A stretch of 45,243 nt of DNA. It comes from a virus. This document shows, piece after piece, positions 24,155 through 31,326 of this stretch. The notes beneath the pieces are model-generated. The model did no database searches and had not been told where the DNA came from. It worked only from the letters and a program-made list of their open reading frames with translations. Position 1 is the first letter of the stretch; each line of letters opens with the position of its first letter. The stretch is taken from positions 1 to 45,243 of the IMG/VR virus record IMGVR_UViG_3300043448_000556; one strand, given 5' to 3'. A program made the translations under genes and the position numbers.

Positions 24155-24255
24155 TGCCAGCCCCTATAGTTCATATATCGCCGGGCACGTGCTTGACCGC
24201 TTTGTTCTAGTGCTAAGAATATCTTTTTGCACCATGTACATACTCGTTGTTTCAT
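24151..24255 (-). CDS. tiny CxxC protein, 34 aa
   Basis: ATG 24255 with GGAGATAAGC upstream. The product starts MKQRVCTWCKKIF, a zinc-knuckle-like CxxC, then a basic helix (GQARARRYMNY). Coupled to 24047-24154 by overlap. No family recognised. Confidence 0.5.
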   Translation of the reverse strand: MKQRVCTWCKKIFLALEQSGQARARRYMNYRGWQ

Positions 24256-24290
24256 GCTTATCTCCGTGTGTGTTTGCTAATTTGGCTAGT

Positions 24291-25010
24291 TTAGCTTCTA
24301 GTTTTACAATATAATTTCTGTATTTCTTTTAGCAGACTGCGAGGTATTTTGTTGATTAAATTTTTTATATTTTTTGACATTGACCATAGTTTAAAAGACA
24401 TATGATTTATGCCCATATGCTTGTGCTGATCTACATAGGCAAAATAATTGCTTAGTGCTGGCCAATACCAAAACTTGTCACAACTACTTTTAAGTGCTAT
24501 AGCTCTAGTTCTTGTTTCTATTTCCTCGATTGGCTCATTTTCATAGTGATCTAGAAATATGCAATCAGCACTGTAGCTAGGAATTAGCTCGGCGTCATCG
24601 TTAATAATAGTTAGTTTATCAGTGTTAAAGTTATTTAGCCTACAAAGTTCATAGAATATTTCTACTACATCGCTGCTTTTTTCATAAACTGTTAGAGCAC
24701 TAACCCTAGGATTAATTAATAATAGTGTTTCTTTAATAGCCAGTCCTAGTCCTGTAGTAATTACATTACCATAAGCTAGGTTGGCTTCAACAATTTGTTC
24801 TTTTGCACTGTATTTACTACTAGGATTATAGCTCATCCACTGCTGATTGTCAACTAATAATTTATAAATACTATTACTATAAACAATTTCTGCGCTTTTA
24901 ATTTTAATTGACTGATAATTTAATAGGGCTTGTATAGTATCACAGTCTACAATAATATTATCTTTTTGGCTTTTTGCGGTGGCCAGGCTCTTCTCTTGGT
25001 TCTCTGTCAT
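24291..25010 (-). CDS. SAM-dependent methyltransferase-like protein (tentative)
   Basis: 239 residues. Rossmann-type pattern: GNVITTGLGLAIKETLLL (motif I), an acidic end of strand two in ALTVYEKSSDVVEIF, and SADCIFLDHYENEP in the position of motif IV. This resembles class I methyltransferases of the spermidine-synthase/RNA-methylase type. Substrate unknown. The C-terminal part is basic and helical. Located with small accessory genes, so it is probably a modifier of nucleic acid or host protein. Confidence 0.55.
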   Translation of the reverse strand: MTENQEKSLATAKSQKDNIIVDCDTIQALLNYQSIKIKSAEIVYSNSIYKLLVDNQQWMSYNPSSKYSAKEQIVEANLAYGNVITTGLGLAIKETLLLINPRVSALTVYEKSSDVVEIFYELCRLNNFNTDKLTIINDDAELIPSYSADCIFLDHYENEPIEEIETRTRAIALKSSCDKFWYWPALSNYFAYVDQHKHMGINHMSFKLWSMSKNIKNLINKIPRSLLKEIQKLYCKTRS

Positions 25011-25018
25011 GTGGTCTT

Positions 25019-25207
25019 TTAGCCATGTTTTACATCTTTTGTGGCTTTTTCTTGCCTGGTTTTTTCATTGGCTTGTAGCTCATGTTTTTTATCCTCTCTG
25101 GCATGAATAGCCTGCTCAGCTTCCTGGCAGGCACCTAATGTATCAAATTGGCAGTTGCCACGTTGACCATATTTATATTTACCATTACTACATTTATAAC
25201 AAGGCAT
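25019..25207 (-). CDS. small Cys-rich phage protein, 62 aa
   Basis: The N-terminal motif MPCYKCSNGKYKYGQRGNC contains a CxxC and a later Cys (TLGACQEAE), followed by a charged helix. Similar leading motifs appear in small proteins of several large phages, as far as I recall. Function unknown. Start overlaps the previous stop by 1 nt. Confidence 0.65.
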   Translation of the reverse strand: MPCYKCSNGKYKYGQRGNCQFDTLGACQEAEQAIHAREDKKHELQANEKTRQEKATKDVKHG

Positions 25208-25518
25208 TATAGTGGGTCTATTTTAGTTAGGGTTTTAATTTTGTGTCCAACAATAGTATCAGTAGGTTTATAGCCGTCACCGTCCTTTTGATAAACACGT
25301 ATAAGCGCGCCTGGATCCTCTGGTGTACCAGTAATCTTAAAACTACTATCAGGTACTTGTTCTTCTCCGTTATTAATTATCTTAGTAATCTTACCGCGAG
25401 CAGTACCGCCCGACGACGACCAGCTAACGCTGTCGCCACGTTTAACACTACCAGGCTTAGCCTTTTGTATAGCCGCGATCATGCTTGAGTAAAATTCTAA
25501 TTCATAGATTCTATCCAT
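25207..25518 (-). CDS. Tudor-like (DUF2945-type) small protein, 103 aa
   Basis: The segment VKRGDSVSWSSSGGTARGKI then TKIINNGEEQ and, later, VGHKIKTLTKI fits the SH3/Tudor-like DUF2945 (hypervirulence-associated) fold found in bacteria and phages. The N-terminal 20 residues are separate. GGAGGTTAC precedes ATG 25518, just after the structured RNA at 25531-25713. Role unknown. Confidence 0.6.
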   Translation of the reverse strand: MDRIYELEFYSSMIAAIQKAKPGSVKRGDSVSWSSSGGTARGKITKIINNGEEQVPDSSFKITGTPEDPGALIRVYQKDGDGYKPTDTIVGHKIKTLTKIDPL

Positions 25519-25530
25519 GTAACCTCCTTA

Positions 25531-25713
25531 TATTGTGGTGCCCTCTGTTTACTGCCTGGGCCGCTAAGCCCATGCCCTAAACTTACATAGCTTCATGACG
25601 GCTTGCTGTACTTTAGGGTCAGACACGATTGCTAACTACTATTCCGGTCTTCACTAACAACAGACTCTGCAATGTTCCGGTTCATCCGGCTACGAGCAAA
25701 GAGCACCACAATA
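25531..25713 (-). ncRNA. structured intergenic RNA closed by a 17-bp helix
   Basis: The ends TATTGTGGTGCCCTCTG (25531-25547) and CAAAGAGCACCACAATA (25697-25713) pair over 17 positions with two G-U or A-C positions depending on strand. Inside, CCCTAAA (25575-25581) pairs with TTTAGGG (25612-25618) and CCGG-atgaa-CCGG forms a hairpin. No open frame of note. Flanking genes are leftward, so a minus-strand RNA is likeliest, but orientation is not proved. Confidence 0.6.
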
Positions 25714-25737
25714 TAGCCTATTGCTAGGCTATAGCTA

Positions 25738-26751
25738 CTACTTGATGTAATCTTTTACAAATTTTTGACTAGCAAGATTTTTCTGCTTTGACTCGCACAT
25801 AATATCTGCCCACTCCGCGTGACTAGCGGCCCACTCATTTACTCTGTTATTCCAGTAGTAGTCACTGTGTGCTCGCAATTTAGCTGACGTAAAACCCATG
25901 CTTGTAAGTAGTTTGTAGTCAGGCAGTTCGTCTGCTGTGTGGTCGACAAGCACATCTTCTCTGGATACTGAATAGTGTATAACAGGTCTAATACCTCGCC
26001 ACGAATCTTTAACCACAGTAATTCGCTTGTCGTTAGGCTCAATGTATTCTCCCTTACTATATATCCAGTGGTGATGTATGTCTAGGACTAGTGCACAGTG
26101 GTCTACTAACTCTAAGCTATGCTCTAAGCCCCAGGTATATTCGGCATTTTCGATTGTTAATATGTTACGTGCTTCTGGACTTAGTTTATTACACGCTTGT
26201 ATAATTCCTGCTGGCCCGCGTTTGCCGCCAATATGAACATTACACTTAAAGTCTTGAAACTTACGGCCATAGCCCATGTAACGGGCGATGTCAGTATGAT
26301 ACTCAAACTCAATAATACTGTTGTCAACAATTCCATCATTCTCACTTGCTAGTACACAAAATTGTCCGGGGTGAAAACTGAGGCGTACGTCTTTGCCTCG
26401 TGCTATATCACCTACTTTGCCTAGATGCTTTTCAAGGTAGTTTACTACATCTGGCTGAAAATAAAACCACATCCAGTCTTCATGTGTGTAAGCTGGAAAT
26501 AGGTCACTGCTAATACGAAACTGACGCTGATCTTTAGAGAGGTTACCAACCCACTCTACCTGTCGCTTCAGTGTTTCACAGTTGTGGTGTATAATTGTCC
26601 AGATCTTTTCTACCGCTTTGTCTCTAGTCTGCTTGTTAAGATAAGTAAGTGTTGTAGTAGTTGTATTTAACTTTTTATCGGCCTTGTCATGATCTGTTTG
26701 AATTTTGCAGGCAAAGCCTACGCGCGGTTGTGTTATATCAAATGTGTGCAT
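25738..26751 (-). CDS. UV damage endonuclease (UvsE/UVDE family)
   Basis: 337 residues, TIM-barrel UVDE. Family hallmarks include VGFACKI at the start, WMWFYF, RLSFHPGQFCVLAS, CNVHIGGKRG, LTIENAEYTWG, LVLDIHHHW and PVIHYSVSRED, supplying the His/Asp/Glu metal ligands. The enzyme nicks DNA 5' of UV photoproducts and other lesions, starting an alternative excision repair. Length is normal for the family. A phage copy would repair its own genome in sunlit habitats. Starts 3 nt after the upstream small gene ends. Confidence 0.92.
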   Translation of the reverse strand: MHTFDITQPRVGFACKIQTDHDKADKKLNTTTTTLTYLNKQTRDKAVEKIWTIIHHNCETLKRQVEWVGNLSKDQRQFRISSDLFPAYTHEDWMWFYFQPDVVNYLEKHLGKVGDIARGKDVRLSFHPGQFCVLASENDGIVDNSIIEFEYHTDIARYMGYGRKFQDFKCNVHIGGKRGPAGIIQACNKLSPEARNILTIENAEYTWGLEHSLELVDHCALVLDIHHHWIYSKGEYIEPNDKRITVVKDSWRGIRPVIHYSVSREDVLVDHTADELPDYKLLTSMGFTSAKLRAHSDYYWNNRVNEWAASHAEWADIMCESKQKNLASQKFVKDYIK

Positions 26752-26753
26752 TA

Positions 26754-26912
26754 TTATTGTGGCCAGCGATTAAGCGGGCAACTATTAGTTAGTCGTTTGT
26801 TGTAAATTGATACTATTTTTTCTGTTTGTTGACAAGTATCCATAATCTTGTTATAGCTGCTACAAGCATTACAGATTTTTATTCGCACTGCATAAAGTGT
26901 TTGTTGTTCCAT
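26754..26912 (-). CDS. small four-Cys phage protein, 52 aa
   Basis: Found by direct translation. KICNACSSYNKIMDTCQQ followed by NSCPLNRWPQ matches a widespread small phage motif: CxxC, a second Cys (here CQQ instead of CxxC), then CPLxxW at the C-terminus. Probably zinc-binding; function unknown. ATG 26912 lies 7 nt after the CCA of the preceding tRNA gene; the stop is 2 nt from the UVDE start. Confidence 0.75.
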   Translation of the reverse strand: MEQQTLYAVRIKICNACSSYNKIMDTCQQTEKIVSIYNKRLTNSCPLNRWPQ

Positions 26913-26918
26913 GTTACT

Positions 26919-26996
26919 TGGTGTCCATGATCAGATTCGAACTGACACAACCTTTGCTATAAGTAAAGTATCTTGTACCAATTAGGTTACATGGGT
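26919..26996 (-). tRNA. divergent tRNA, probable anticodon TAT (Ile)
   Basis: T arm CAG-TTCGAAT-CTG, encoded CCA and a seven-base anticodon loop CTTATAG are clear. The acceptor ACCCATG/CATGGAC has its first two positions mismatched, the D stem is weak, and the anticodon stem has one A-C mismatch. It may be a decaying gene, an RNA needing repair, or an unusual AUA-reading tRNA. Confidence 0.6.
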
Positions 26997-27001
26997 TATG
27001 A

Positions 27002-27193
27002 TTAAATTGGTTTAATTGCAACAATAGTTTCTTGCTCTATCATTTTAATTATATCTTTGGTTAACTTATACTCGCGCTCAATCCAAACTAATTTTTCGCT
27101 TATAATCTCAAGCTGTTCGCGGTAGTAAGCTAACTCCTTTTCCTTTTGTTCCTTAATAGCATATACATCTTGTAATAATACTATTTTAGTCAT
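27002..27193 (-). CDS. hypothetical coiled-coil protein, 63 aa
   Basis: Long charged helix with heptad-like spacing (EQKEKELAYYREQLEIISEK). Overlaps the upstream gene by 4 nt (ATGA). No family recognised. Confidence 0.65.
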   Translation of the reverse strand: MTKIVLLQDVYAIKEQKEKELAYYREQLEIISEKLVWIEREYKLTKDIIKMIEQETIVAIKPI

Positions 27194-27393
27194 CGTTTAA
27201 TATCTGCCCTGTACTTGCGTAAGTATTCCGCATCTAGTGATGCATAGTCACGAAACTTGTCTTTGCCATATGTGTCATAGGTCTTGTTGGCAATACGCTC
27301 AAGACTTAGCAACCCTTCAATATCTATTGAGGGCACTTTAGTAAAGCGCCACAAGTAGGCATCAATTAAAAATTCGCGTGTATAGCCTGCCAT
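27190..27393 (-). CDS. hypothetical protein, 67 aa
   Basis: Not recognised. Helical with many Tyr and basic residues (REFLIDAYLWRFTKVPSI, YASLDAEYLRKYRADIKR). First gene behind the promoter at 27418-27446 with AGGAGTTTAAC upstream. Confidence 0.65.
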   Translation of the reverse strand: MAGYTREFLIDAYLWRFTKVPSIDIEGLLSLERIANKTYDTYGKDKFRDYASLDAEYLRKYRADIKR

Positions 27394-27417
27394 GTTAAAC
27401 TCCTAGAATGAATAACA

Positions 27418-27446
27418 ATTGTATCATAGCTAGGGCTTAGGGTCAA
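27418..27446 (-). promoter_or_regulatory. sigma70-like promoter
   Basis: Minus strand TTGACC (27446-27441), 17 bp, TACAAT (27423-27418). A TTAGGGTC motif (27437-27444) overlaps the -35. Confidence 0.75.
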
Positions 27447-27493
27447 GTTAATAAATTTAATTGTGTGAAATATATGTACAAATTTCGGACAAA

Positions 27494-27709
27494 TTATAGG
27501 CCAATTAATTTAGCGCAATAGCTGCATATAGGATTTTCATCTAAGTCAGGTATTAACTTAGTTGACCAAACACCGCAGTGTGTACACTGATCTATGTGTT
27601 TGGCCAATTCGTGAACATCTATGGTATCCATGTCTATACCAAGATCTTTACAAACCTGGTATAGGGGCTTGTAGGTTTTATTTAGATTGTTCTTTAGTTT
27701 TGTGTACAT
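27494..27709 (-). CDS. zinc-ribbon protein, 71 aa
   Basis: Two CxxC pairs (CTHCGVWSTK and CSYCAKLIGL) at the C-terminus form a probable zinc ribbon; the N-terminal part is helical. Start overlaps the end of the DUF5664 gene by 32 nt. Likely nucleic-acid or protein binding; function unknown. Confidence 0.65.
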   Translation of the reverse strand: MYTKLKNNLNKTYKPLYQVCKDLGIDMDTIDVHELAKHIDQCTHCGVWSTKLIPDLDENPICSYCAKLIGL

Positions 27710-28334
27710 CTACTTTATAACGATCATCCAACTGTGGATGTGTTTTCTCAAATTCTAGTAGGAACATAATGCAACAGGCTGCATGTGCAAGGTGACTTAA
27801 TCCACTTTCAGGATCTTTATCCTCGCCATCGTTAAAGGCCATGATATGTCGCATAGCTGCGGCTAATGGTCTGCTCCAGGCAAAACCATCTCGCCAGTTG
27901 TGTGCATGATATTTATCAGCACCAAATTTTAATACTGCTGCTGTTTGTAGTAGTGCTTCGCTGCTGAGTAGGTTAACAGGCAATTTATCAGTATCAAACT
28001 TCATTGCACTGCCACCTGCACCGCCACTAGCGGTAGTTACCTTGTTAGTAAAGGTAATCTTACGCCAGTCAAAGGGAATATTTTGCGGTTTAGGGTCGGT
28101 ATTTAAATTGATTGTAGGCTGTGCGCTCCAACCATCTAATTTAATTATATCTTCTGGCGACAGCGGTTTAATCTGATCAAAAGTATTAGTACTAAATACA
28201 GCGTTTTCGTAACCAGGATGGTATGGTGCCTCTTCAACCAGCTTTCTAGCTTCTGGACTACCAGCAGGTGGCACAGTAGTATTAAAAAATAAATTTAACT
28301 CTTGTTGTTCAGTAAATTCTTCGTGTTTAGGCAT
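27678..28334 (-). CDS. DUF5664-type dATP/dGTP diphosphohydrolase-like protein
   Basis: 218 residues from ATG 28334. The C-terminal half matches the DUF5664 pattern: MKFDTDKLPVNLLSSEAL, then LKFGADKYHAHNWRDG, RHIMAFNDGEDKDPESG and SHLAHAACCIMFLLEF, the helical metal-binding core of all-alpha NTP pyrophosphohydrolases. Such enzymes trim dNTP pools and occur in many phages. The first about 115 residues are Pro/Asn-rich and unassigned. A terminator hairpin ends only 7 nt before the ATG and no clear ribosome-binding site is visible. No purZ-like gene is present in the window. Confidence 0.75.
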   Translation of the reverse strand: MPKHEEFTEQQELNLFFNTTVPPAGSPEARKLVEEAPYHPGYENAVFSTNTFDQIKPLSPEDIIKLDGWSAQPTINLNTDPKPQNIPFDWRKITFTNKVTTASGGAGGSAMKFDTDKLPVNLLSSEALLQTAAVLKFGADKYHAHNWRDGFAWSRPLAAAMRHIMAFNDGEDKDPESGLSHLAHAACCIMFLLEFEKTHPQLDDRYKVDVHKTKEQSK

Positions 28335-28340
28335 AATAGT

Positions 28341-28361
28341 AAAAAGGGGGCTAGTGCCCCC
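28341..28361 (-). terminator. intrinsic terminator after Hsp20 gene
   Basis: Minus strand GGGGGC-acta-GCCCCC followed by TTTTTAC. It sits between the Hsp20 stop and the DUF5664 start. Confidence 0.85.
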
Positions 28362-28365
28362 TAGA

Positions 28366-28767
28366 TTAATTGATGGTAATTTGTTTAGGCTTTTTATTTT
28401 CAGGCACAAGTTGCTCTAGGTAAATATTGAGCATGCCATCTTTATATTCTGCATGTTTAATTTTAATATGATCTTGTATGTATAAGCTCTTCTCAAAATT
28501 ACGCATTGCCAATCCTCTATACAGGTAATGTCTACCTGCTTGCTCCCCTTTTTGACCGCGGATTGTCAATGTGTTCTCGTGAAGTTCTACAGTTAACTCA
28601 TCCCTAGAAAATCCAGCGGCGGCTAACTCTACAAGCCAATTATCGTCGTCAATTTTTACTACATTATGTGGAGGATAAGTTTTTGTACTAGCGCGAACAT
28701 TATCCAGTTGATTAAAGATTCTGTCGAATCCAATAAGTGCATGATTTACTAAATCTAATTGTGTCAT
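28366..28767 (-). CDS. small heat-shock protein, Hsp20/IbpA family
   Basis: 133 residues from ATG 28767 (AAGGAGATAACT upstream). Alpha-crystallin domain: FDRIFNQLDN at the start, YPPHNVVKIDDDNWLVELAAAG, LTIRGQKGEQAGRHYLYRGL, then RNFEKSLYIQDHIKI and DGMLNIYLEQLVP, with a C-terminal IxI-like tail (QITIN). It holds unfolding proteins during infection. Phage-encoded Hsp20 genes are well known in T4-like cyanophages. A strong terminator follows. Confidence 0.93.
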   Translation of the reverse strand: MTQLDLVNHALIGFDRIFNQLDNVRASTKTYPPHNVVKIDDDNWLVELAAAGFSRDELTVELHENTLTIRGQKGEQAGRHYLYRGLAMRNFEKSLYIQDHIKIKHAEYKDGMLNIYLEQLVPENKKPKQITIN

Positions 28768-28784
28768 AGTTATCTCCTTAAATT

Positions 28785-28907
28785 TCAAGCAAGATTAGGC
28801 CCGAGGAATGTTTTACTAGCCGAACCTCGGACTGCTAGCCTCTGACGGATTTTTGAGCGACCCTCAGTAAAGGGATTTTTAATCTCAGCATCTAGTTGTC
28901 CCAACAC
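28785..28907 (-). CDS. possible short protein, 40 aa (GTG start)
   Basis: Open frame in an otherwise gene-free gap: LGQLDAEIKNPFTEGRSKIR then QRLAVRGSASKTFLGPNLA. Composition is protein-like and basic. No strong ribosome-binding site is visible and the frame stays open upstream without ATG, so it could be a gene remnant. Confidence 0.35.
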   Translation of the reverse strand: MLGQLDAEIKNPFTEGRSKIRQRLAVRGSASKTFLGPNLA

Positions 28908-28989
28908 TATTACTGTAGCTGTTTTTGATACTAGATTTAGGCAAGTTGAGTTGTTTTTAAATATACGTAGTCAACGGCCCAACACTACG

Positions 28990-29115
28990 TTAATTTGTTA
29001 AAAATAAAAATGCACCTAATAATATAAACATTACTGTGGGAACAGCCCAGCTAATTAGCCATCCGAGGTAGATAAATAATAGTAGCCAGGTTAGGTGATA
29101 AGTATTAAAAAACAC
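28990..29115 (-). CDS. possible small membrane protein, 41 aa
   Basis: GTG start at 29115 after the outer-membrane protein stop. Two hydrophobic stretches (LTWLLLFIYLGWLISWAV and VMFILLGAFLFLT). Start is uncertain. No family recognised. Confidence 0.4.
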   Translation of the reverse strand: MFFNTYHLTWLLLFIYLGWLISWAVPTVMFILLGAFLFLTN

Positions 29116-29140
29116 TGGGTTTGCTATAAGATTAAACGCC

Positions 29141-29677
29141 CTAGAACGTAATTCTAATACCTGCACCAACAGCGGTTTCCTTAATATCTTGCGTACTCTT
29201 ACTAGCGCCAATATTAGCACTTAGTTGTTTTGTAATTGGCATGCTAACACCAATGAAAGTTACTGTTTGTTTGGGAAGAATATCACTTGAATTTACGCGC
29301 GTTTTAGCTCCACCATAGGCATATAATTTACCTAGTGGTACACCAGCAGTAACGCCTAGTAAACCGTATTGAAAACTCTTGTTGCCGTTATAGCCAAGAT
29401 CGTGCCCAATACCAACAAACGGACTAACTGGTCCTAGTTGTTTGCCTGCTGTAAATTCTACGCTGTGCACCATACCGCCGCCGGTAAAACTAGCAGTACG
29501 AGCTTGCATCATTGTATTAAATCCTACTACTTCTCCACCAGCGCGAATATAATGTGCTTGACTATCGCTGCCGCCTTTGTTATCTGCCTTGACTTTATCT
29601 ATGTCATAACTAATCCAGCCTGCTTGAGCAGTACCAAAACCAGCGGCTACAGCAATACTTAAAATAGTTTTCTTCAC
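29141..29677 (-). CDS. outer-membrane beta-barrel protein with signal peptide
   Basis: 178 residues, GTG start with AAGGGA upstream. Signal peptide MKKTILSIAVAAGFGTAQA with AQA cleavage site. The rest alternates beta-strand-like segments rich in Gly, Tyr and Thr and ends in Phe (VGAGIRITF), the recognition signature for outer-membrane assembly. Expressed by its own promoter near the divergent region, so it may be early. Phage outer-membrane proteins (for example lambda Lom) can alter the cell surface or block superinfection; that role is inferred here. Confidence 0.8.
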   Translation of the reverse strand: MKKTILSIAVAAGFGTAQAGWISYDIDKVKADNKGGSDSQAHYIRAGGEVVGFNTMMQARTASFTGGGMVHSVEFTAGKQLGPVSPFVGIGHDLGYNGNKSFQYGLLGVTAGVPLGKLYAYGGAKTRVNSSDILPKQTVTFIGVSMPITKQLSANIGASKSTQDIKETAVGAGIRITF

Positions 29678-29709
29678 AAATTTCCCTTAAAAAATTAAAC
29701 TGAACTACT

Positions 29710-29738
29710 ATTGTAGCCTGTTTAACAAAATTTTTCAA
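29710..29738 (-). promoter_or_regulatory. sigma70-like promoter for the outer-membrane protein
   Basis: Minus strand TTGAAA (29738-29733), 17 bp, TACAAT (29715-29710). Confidence 0.75.
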
Positions 29739-29929
29739 GCGAGATTTTTTCGTGGTTTGAGTAAAGCACCAGGATCCTTTGTGTGCTTAATCTCACGAAT
29801 TACGTCATAGCTGATTTCTTTAGCCAGTGGGCTGAACGGGTATCGTCTGCAATAGTCTTCATAGGCAGGTAAAAGGGTACTAGATATGAGATGTTCTAAT
29901 TCTGCCGTGTAGTTCACGATTTTAGACAT
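29735..29929 (-). CDS. hypothetical protein, 64 aa
   Basis: Not recognised. Helical start (NYTAELEHLISSTLLPAYED), basic C-terminus (DPGALLKPRKNLA). First leftward gene from the divergent promoter region; GGAGGAATAC precedes ATG. Likely early. Confidence 0.7.
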   Translation of the reverse strand: MSKIVNYTAELEHLISSTLLPAYEDYCRRYPFSPLAKEISYDVIREIKHTKDPGALLKPRKNLA

Positions 29930-29949
29930 AGTATTCCTCCATTAACTAT

Positions 29950-29978
29950 ATTATAGCAGCTAGGAAAACATTTGTCTA
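29950..29978 (-). promoter_or_regulatory. leftward promoter of the divergent region
   Basis: Minus strand TAGACA (29978-29973), 17 bp, TATAAT (29955-29950). Confidence 0.65.
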
Positions 29979-30025
29979 GCGCAATTTTTTTGTGTTTTTG
30001 GCGCAGTACCAGTAGATATTTTGAC

Positions 30026-30054
30026 TTGAAGTTTTTTTGTCAATCAATTATAAT
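30026..30054 (+). promoter_or_regulatory. rightward promoter of the divergent region
   Basis: TTGAAG (30026-30031), 17 bp, TATAAT (30049-30054), preceded by ATATTTTGAC as in the right-arm promoters. Confidence 0.8.
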
Positions 30055-30091
30055 AGAATTATGACAATTATATTACAGAAAGGAACCACAA

Positions 30092-30574
30092 GTGAGCATA
30101 GCACAGCTATTTACGGCTAGTGTTATTGTCCTACTATTGTCTTTCCCACAAGTATCTATAAAATTCGGCGAAACGCCAATTAACTATTATTACGTACTAG
30201 CACATACAAAACAAGACCTACATTGCCTAGCAAAAAACATTTACTTTGAAGCACGCGGAGAGAGCAATCAAGGAAAAATAGCAGTAGCACAAGTAACCCT
30301 TAATCGCGTTAAACATACAGGAAACTTTAGCAAGACTATATGCGGTGTAGTCTACCAACCCGATCAGTTTAGTTGGACCAGCTTGCCTAAACAAGCTATA
30401 AAAGACATAAAACAGTGGGAGGAATCATTACATATTGCACAGGGCGTCCTCAGTGGTAGGATATTCCTAGAAAACTTTAATGCACTATATTTTCATGCAC
30501 AGCATGTTAAACCGTATTGGAGAAAAACTAAAAGGCATATACGTACTATAGGCAAACATATATTCTATGTTTAA
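30092..30574 (+). CDS. SleB-type cell wall hydrolase (putative endolysin)
   Basis: 160 residues, GTG start with AAAGGAACC upstream. N-terminal hydrophobic helix (IAQLFTASVIVLLLSFPQV), then the SleB/hydrolase_2 core: LAKNIYFEARGES with the catalytic Glu, GKIAVAQVTLNRVKH, CGVVYQPDQFSWT and LYFHAQHVKPYW. The enzyme cleaves peptidoglycan glycan strands. The N-terminal helix could act as signal-anchor (SAR-type), exporting it via the host Sec system. Transcribed alone between a promoter and a terminator. Confidence 0.9.
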   Translation: MSIAQLFTASVIVLLLSFPQVSIKFGETPINYYYVLAHTKQDLHCLAKNIYFEARGESNQGKIAVAQVTLNRVKHTGNFSKTICGVVYQPDQFSWTSLPKQAIKDIKQWEESLHIAQGVLSGRIFLENFNALYFHAQHVKPYWRKTKRHIRTIGKHIFYV

Positions 30575-30578
30575 TGGT

Positions 30579-30615
30579 GGGGTAGCAGGCTAAAATATTA
30601 GCTTGCTACCCCTTT
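30579..30615 (+). terminator. terminator after SleB gene, overlapping the ThyX promoter
   Basis: GGGGTAGCA-g-GCTAA (30579-30593) pairs with TTAGC-t-TGCTACCCC (30598-30612), then TTT. The -35 of the next promoter (TTGCTA, 30603-30608) is inside the 3' arm. Confidence 0.8.
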
Positions 30616-30631
30616 GCATTTCTGCTATAAT
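30603..30631 (+). promoter_or_regulatory. promoter for thyX, embedded in terminator
   Basis: TTGCTA (30603-30608), 17 bp, TATAAT (30626-30631), 30 bp before the ThyX ATG. Confidence 0.65.
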
Positions 30632-30660
30632 ATAAACACCAACAACACAACTAAACTAAG

Positions 30661-31326
30661 ATGAATACAGCACATATTTGGTGGACAACACCTGAAATCG
30701 ACAAAAACATTGCACAAATTGCACGTGTAAGTAATCCACAAAATCAAATGAACAGTGAATATGGCGGATTGCTGCGCTATATGATTAGAGAGGGCCATGT
30801 TAGTCCATTTGAAATGGTTAATGTTTGCATGGAAATTAATACAACACGTGATATTGCTCGTCAAATATTACGCCATAGGTCGTTTAGTTTTCAGGAGTTT
30901 TCGCAGCGCTATCAGTCGGTTGAAGCGTTGGGTGCGCTAGACACAACACGCGAACCACGTAAACAAGACAATAAGAACCGACAGAATAGCATACCACTAG
31001 ACTATTTAGTGGATAGTGATCGCATACTAGGCTCACAGTGGGAAACTAGACTTAAAACTATTGTTGAGGATGCACAGCGACACTATACCTGGGCTATTAG
31101 TGCAGGTATTGCTAAAGAGCAGGCACGCGCAATTTTACCTGAGGGTTTAACACCAAGTCGCATGTATATGAACGGTACTTTACGTAGCTGGATTTTTTAC
31201 CTAAAACAGCGGCTACATCCTAGCACGCAAAAAGAGCACAGACTAGTAGCTAAATGCGCTTATAATGAGCTTTGCCGTGTAGCACCAATTACAATGCAGG
31301 CATTTTTTGAGGAATATACTGAGTGA
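30661..31326 (+). CDS. thyX: flavin-dependent thymidylate synthase ThyX
   Basis: 221 residues. ThyX signature RHRSFSFQEFSQRY (canonical RHRxxSxNxxSxRY with Gln for Asn), preceded by HVSPFEMVNVCMEI. C-terminal substrate-binding region ARAILPEGLTPSRMYMNG then RSWIFYLKQRL. It makes dTMP from dUMP with FAD, NADPH and methylene-tetrahydrofolate, feeding phage DNA synthesis. Length is normal. Its stop overlaps the next gene's GTG by 4 nt. Confidence 0.95.
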   Translation: MNTAHIWWTTPEIDKNIAQIARVSNPQNQMNSEYGGLLRYMIREGHVSPFEMVNVCMEINTTRDIARQILRHRSFSFQEFSQRYQSVEALGALDTTREPRKQDNKNRQNSIPLDYLVDSDRILGSQWETRLKTIVEDAQRHYTWAISAGIAKEQARAILPEGLTPSRMYMNGTLRSWIFYLKQRLHPSTQKEHRLVAKCAYNELCRVAPITMQAFFEEYTE

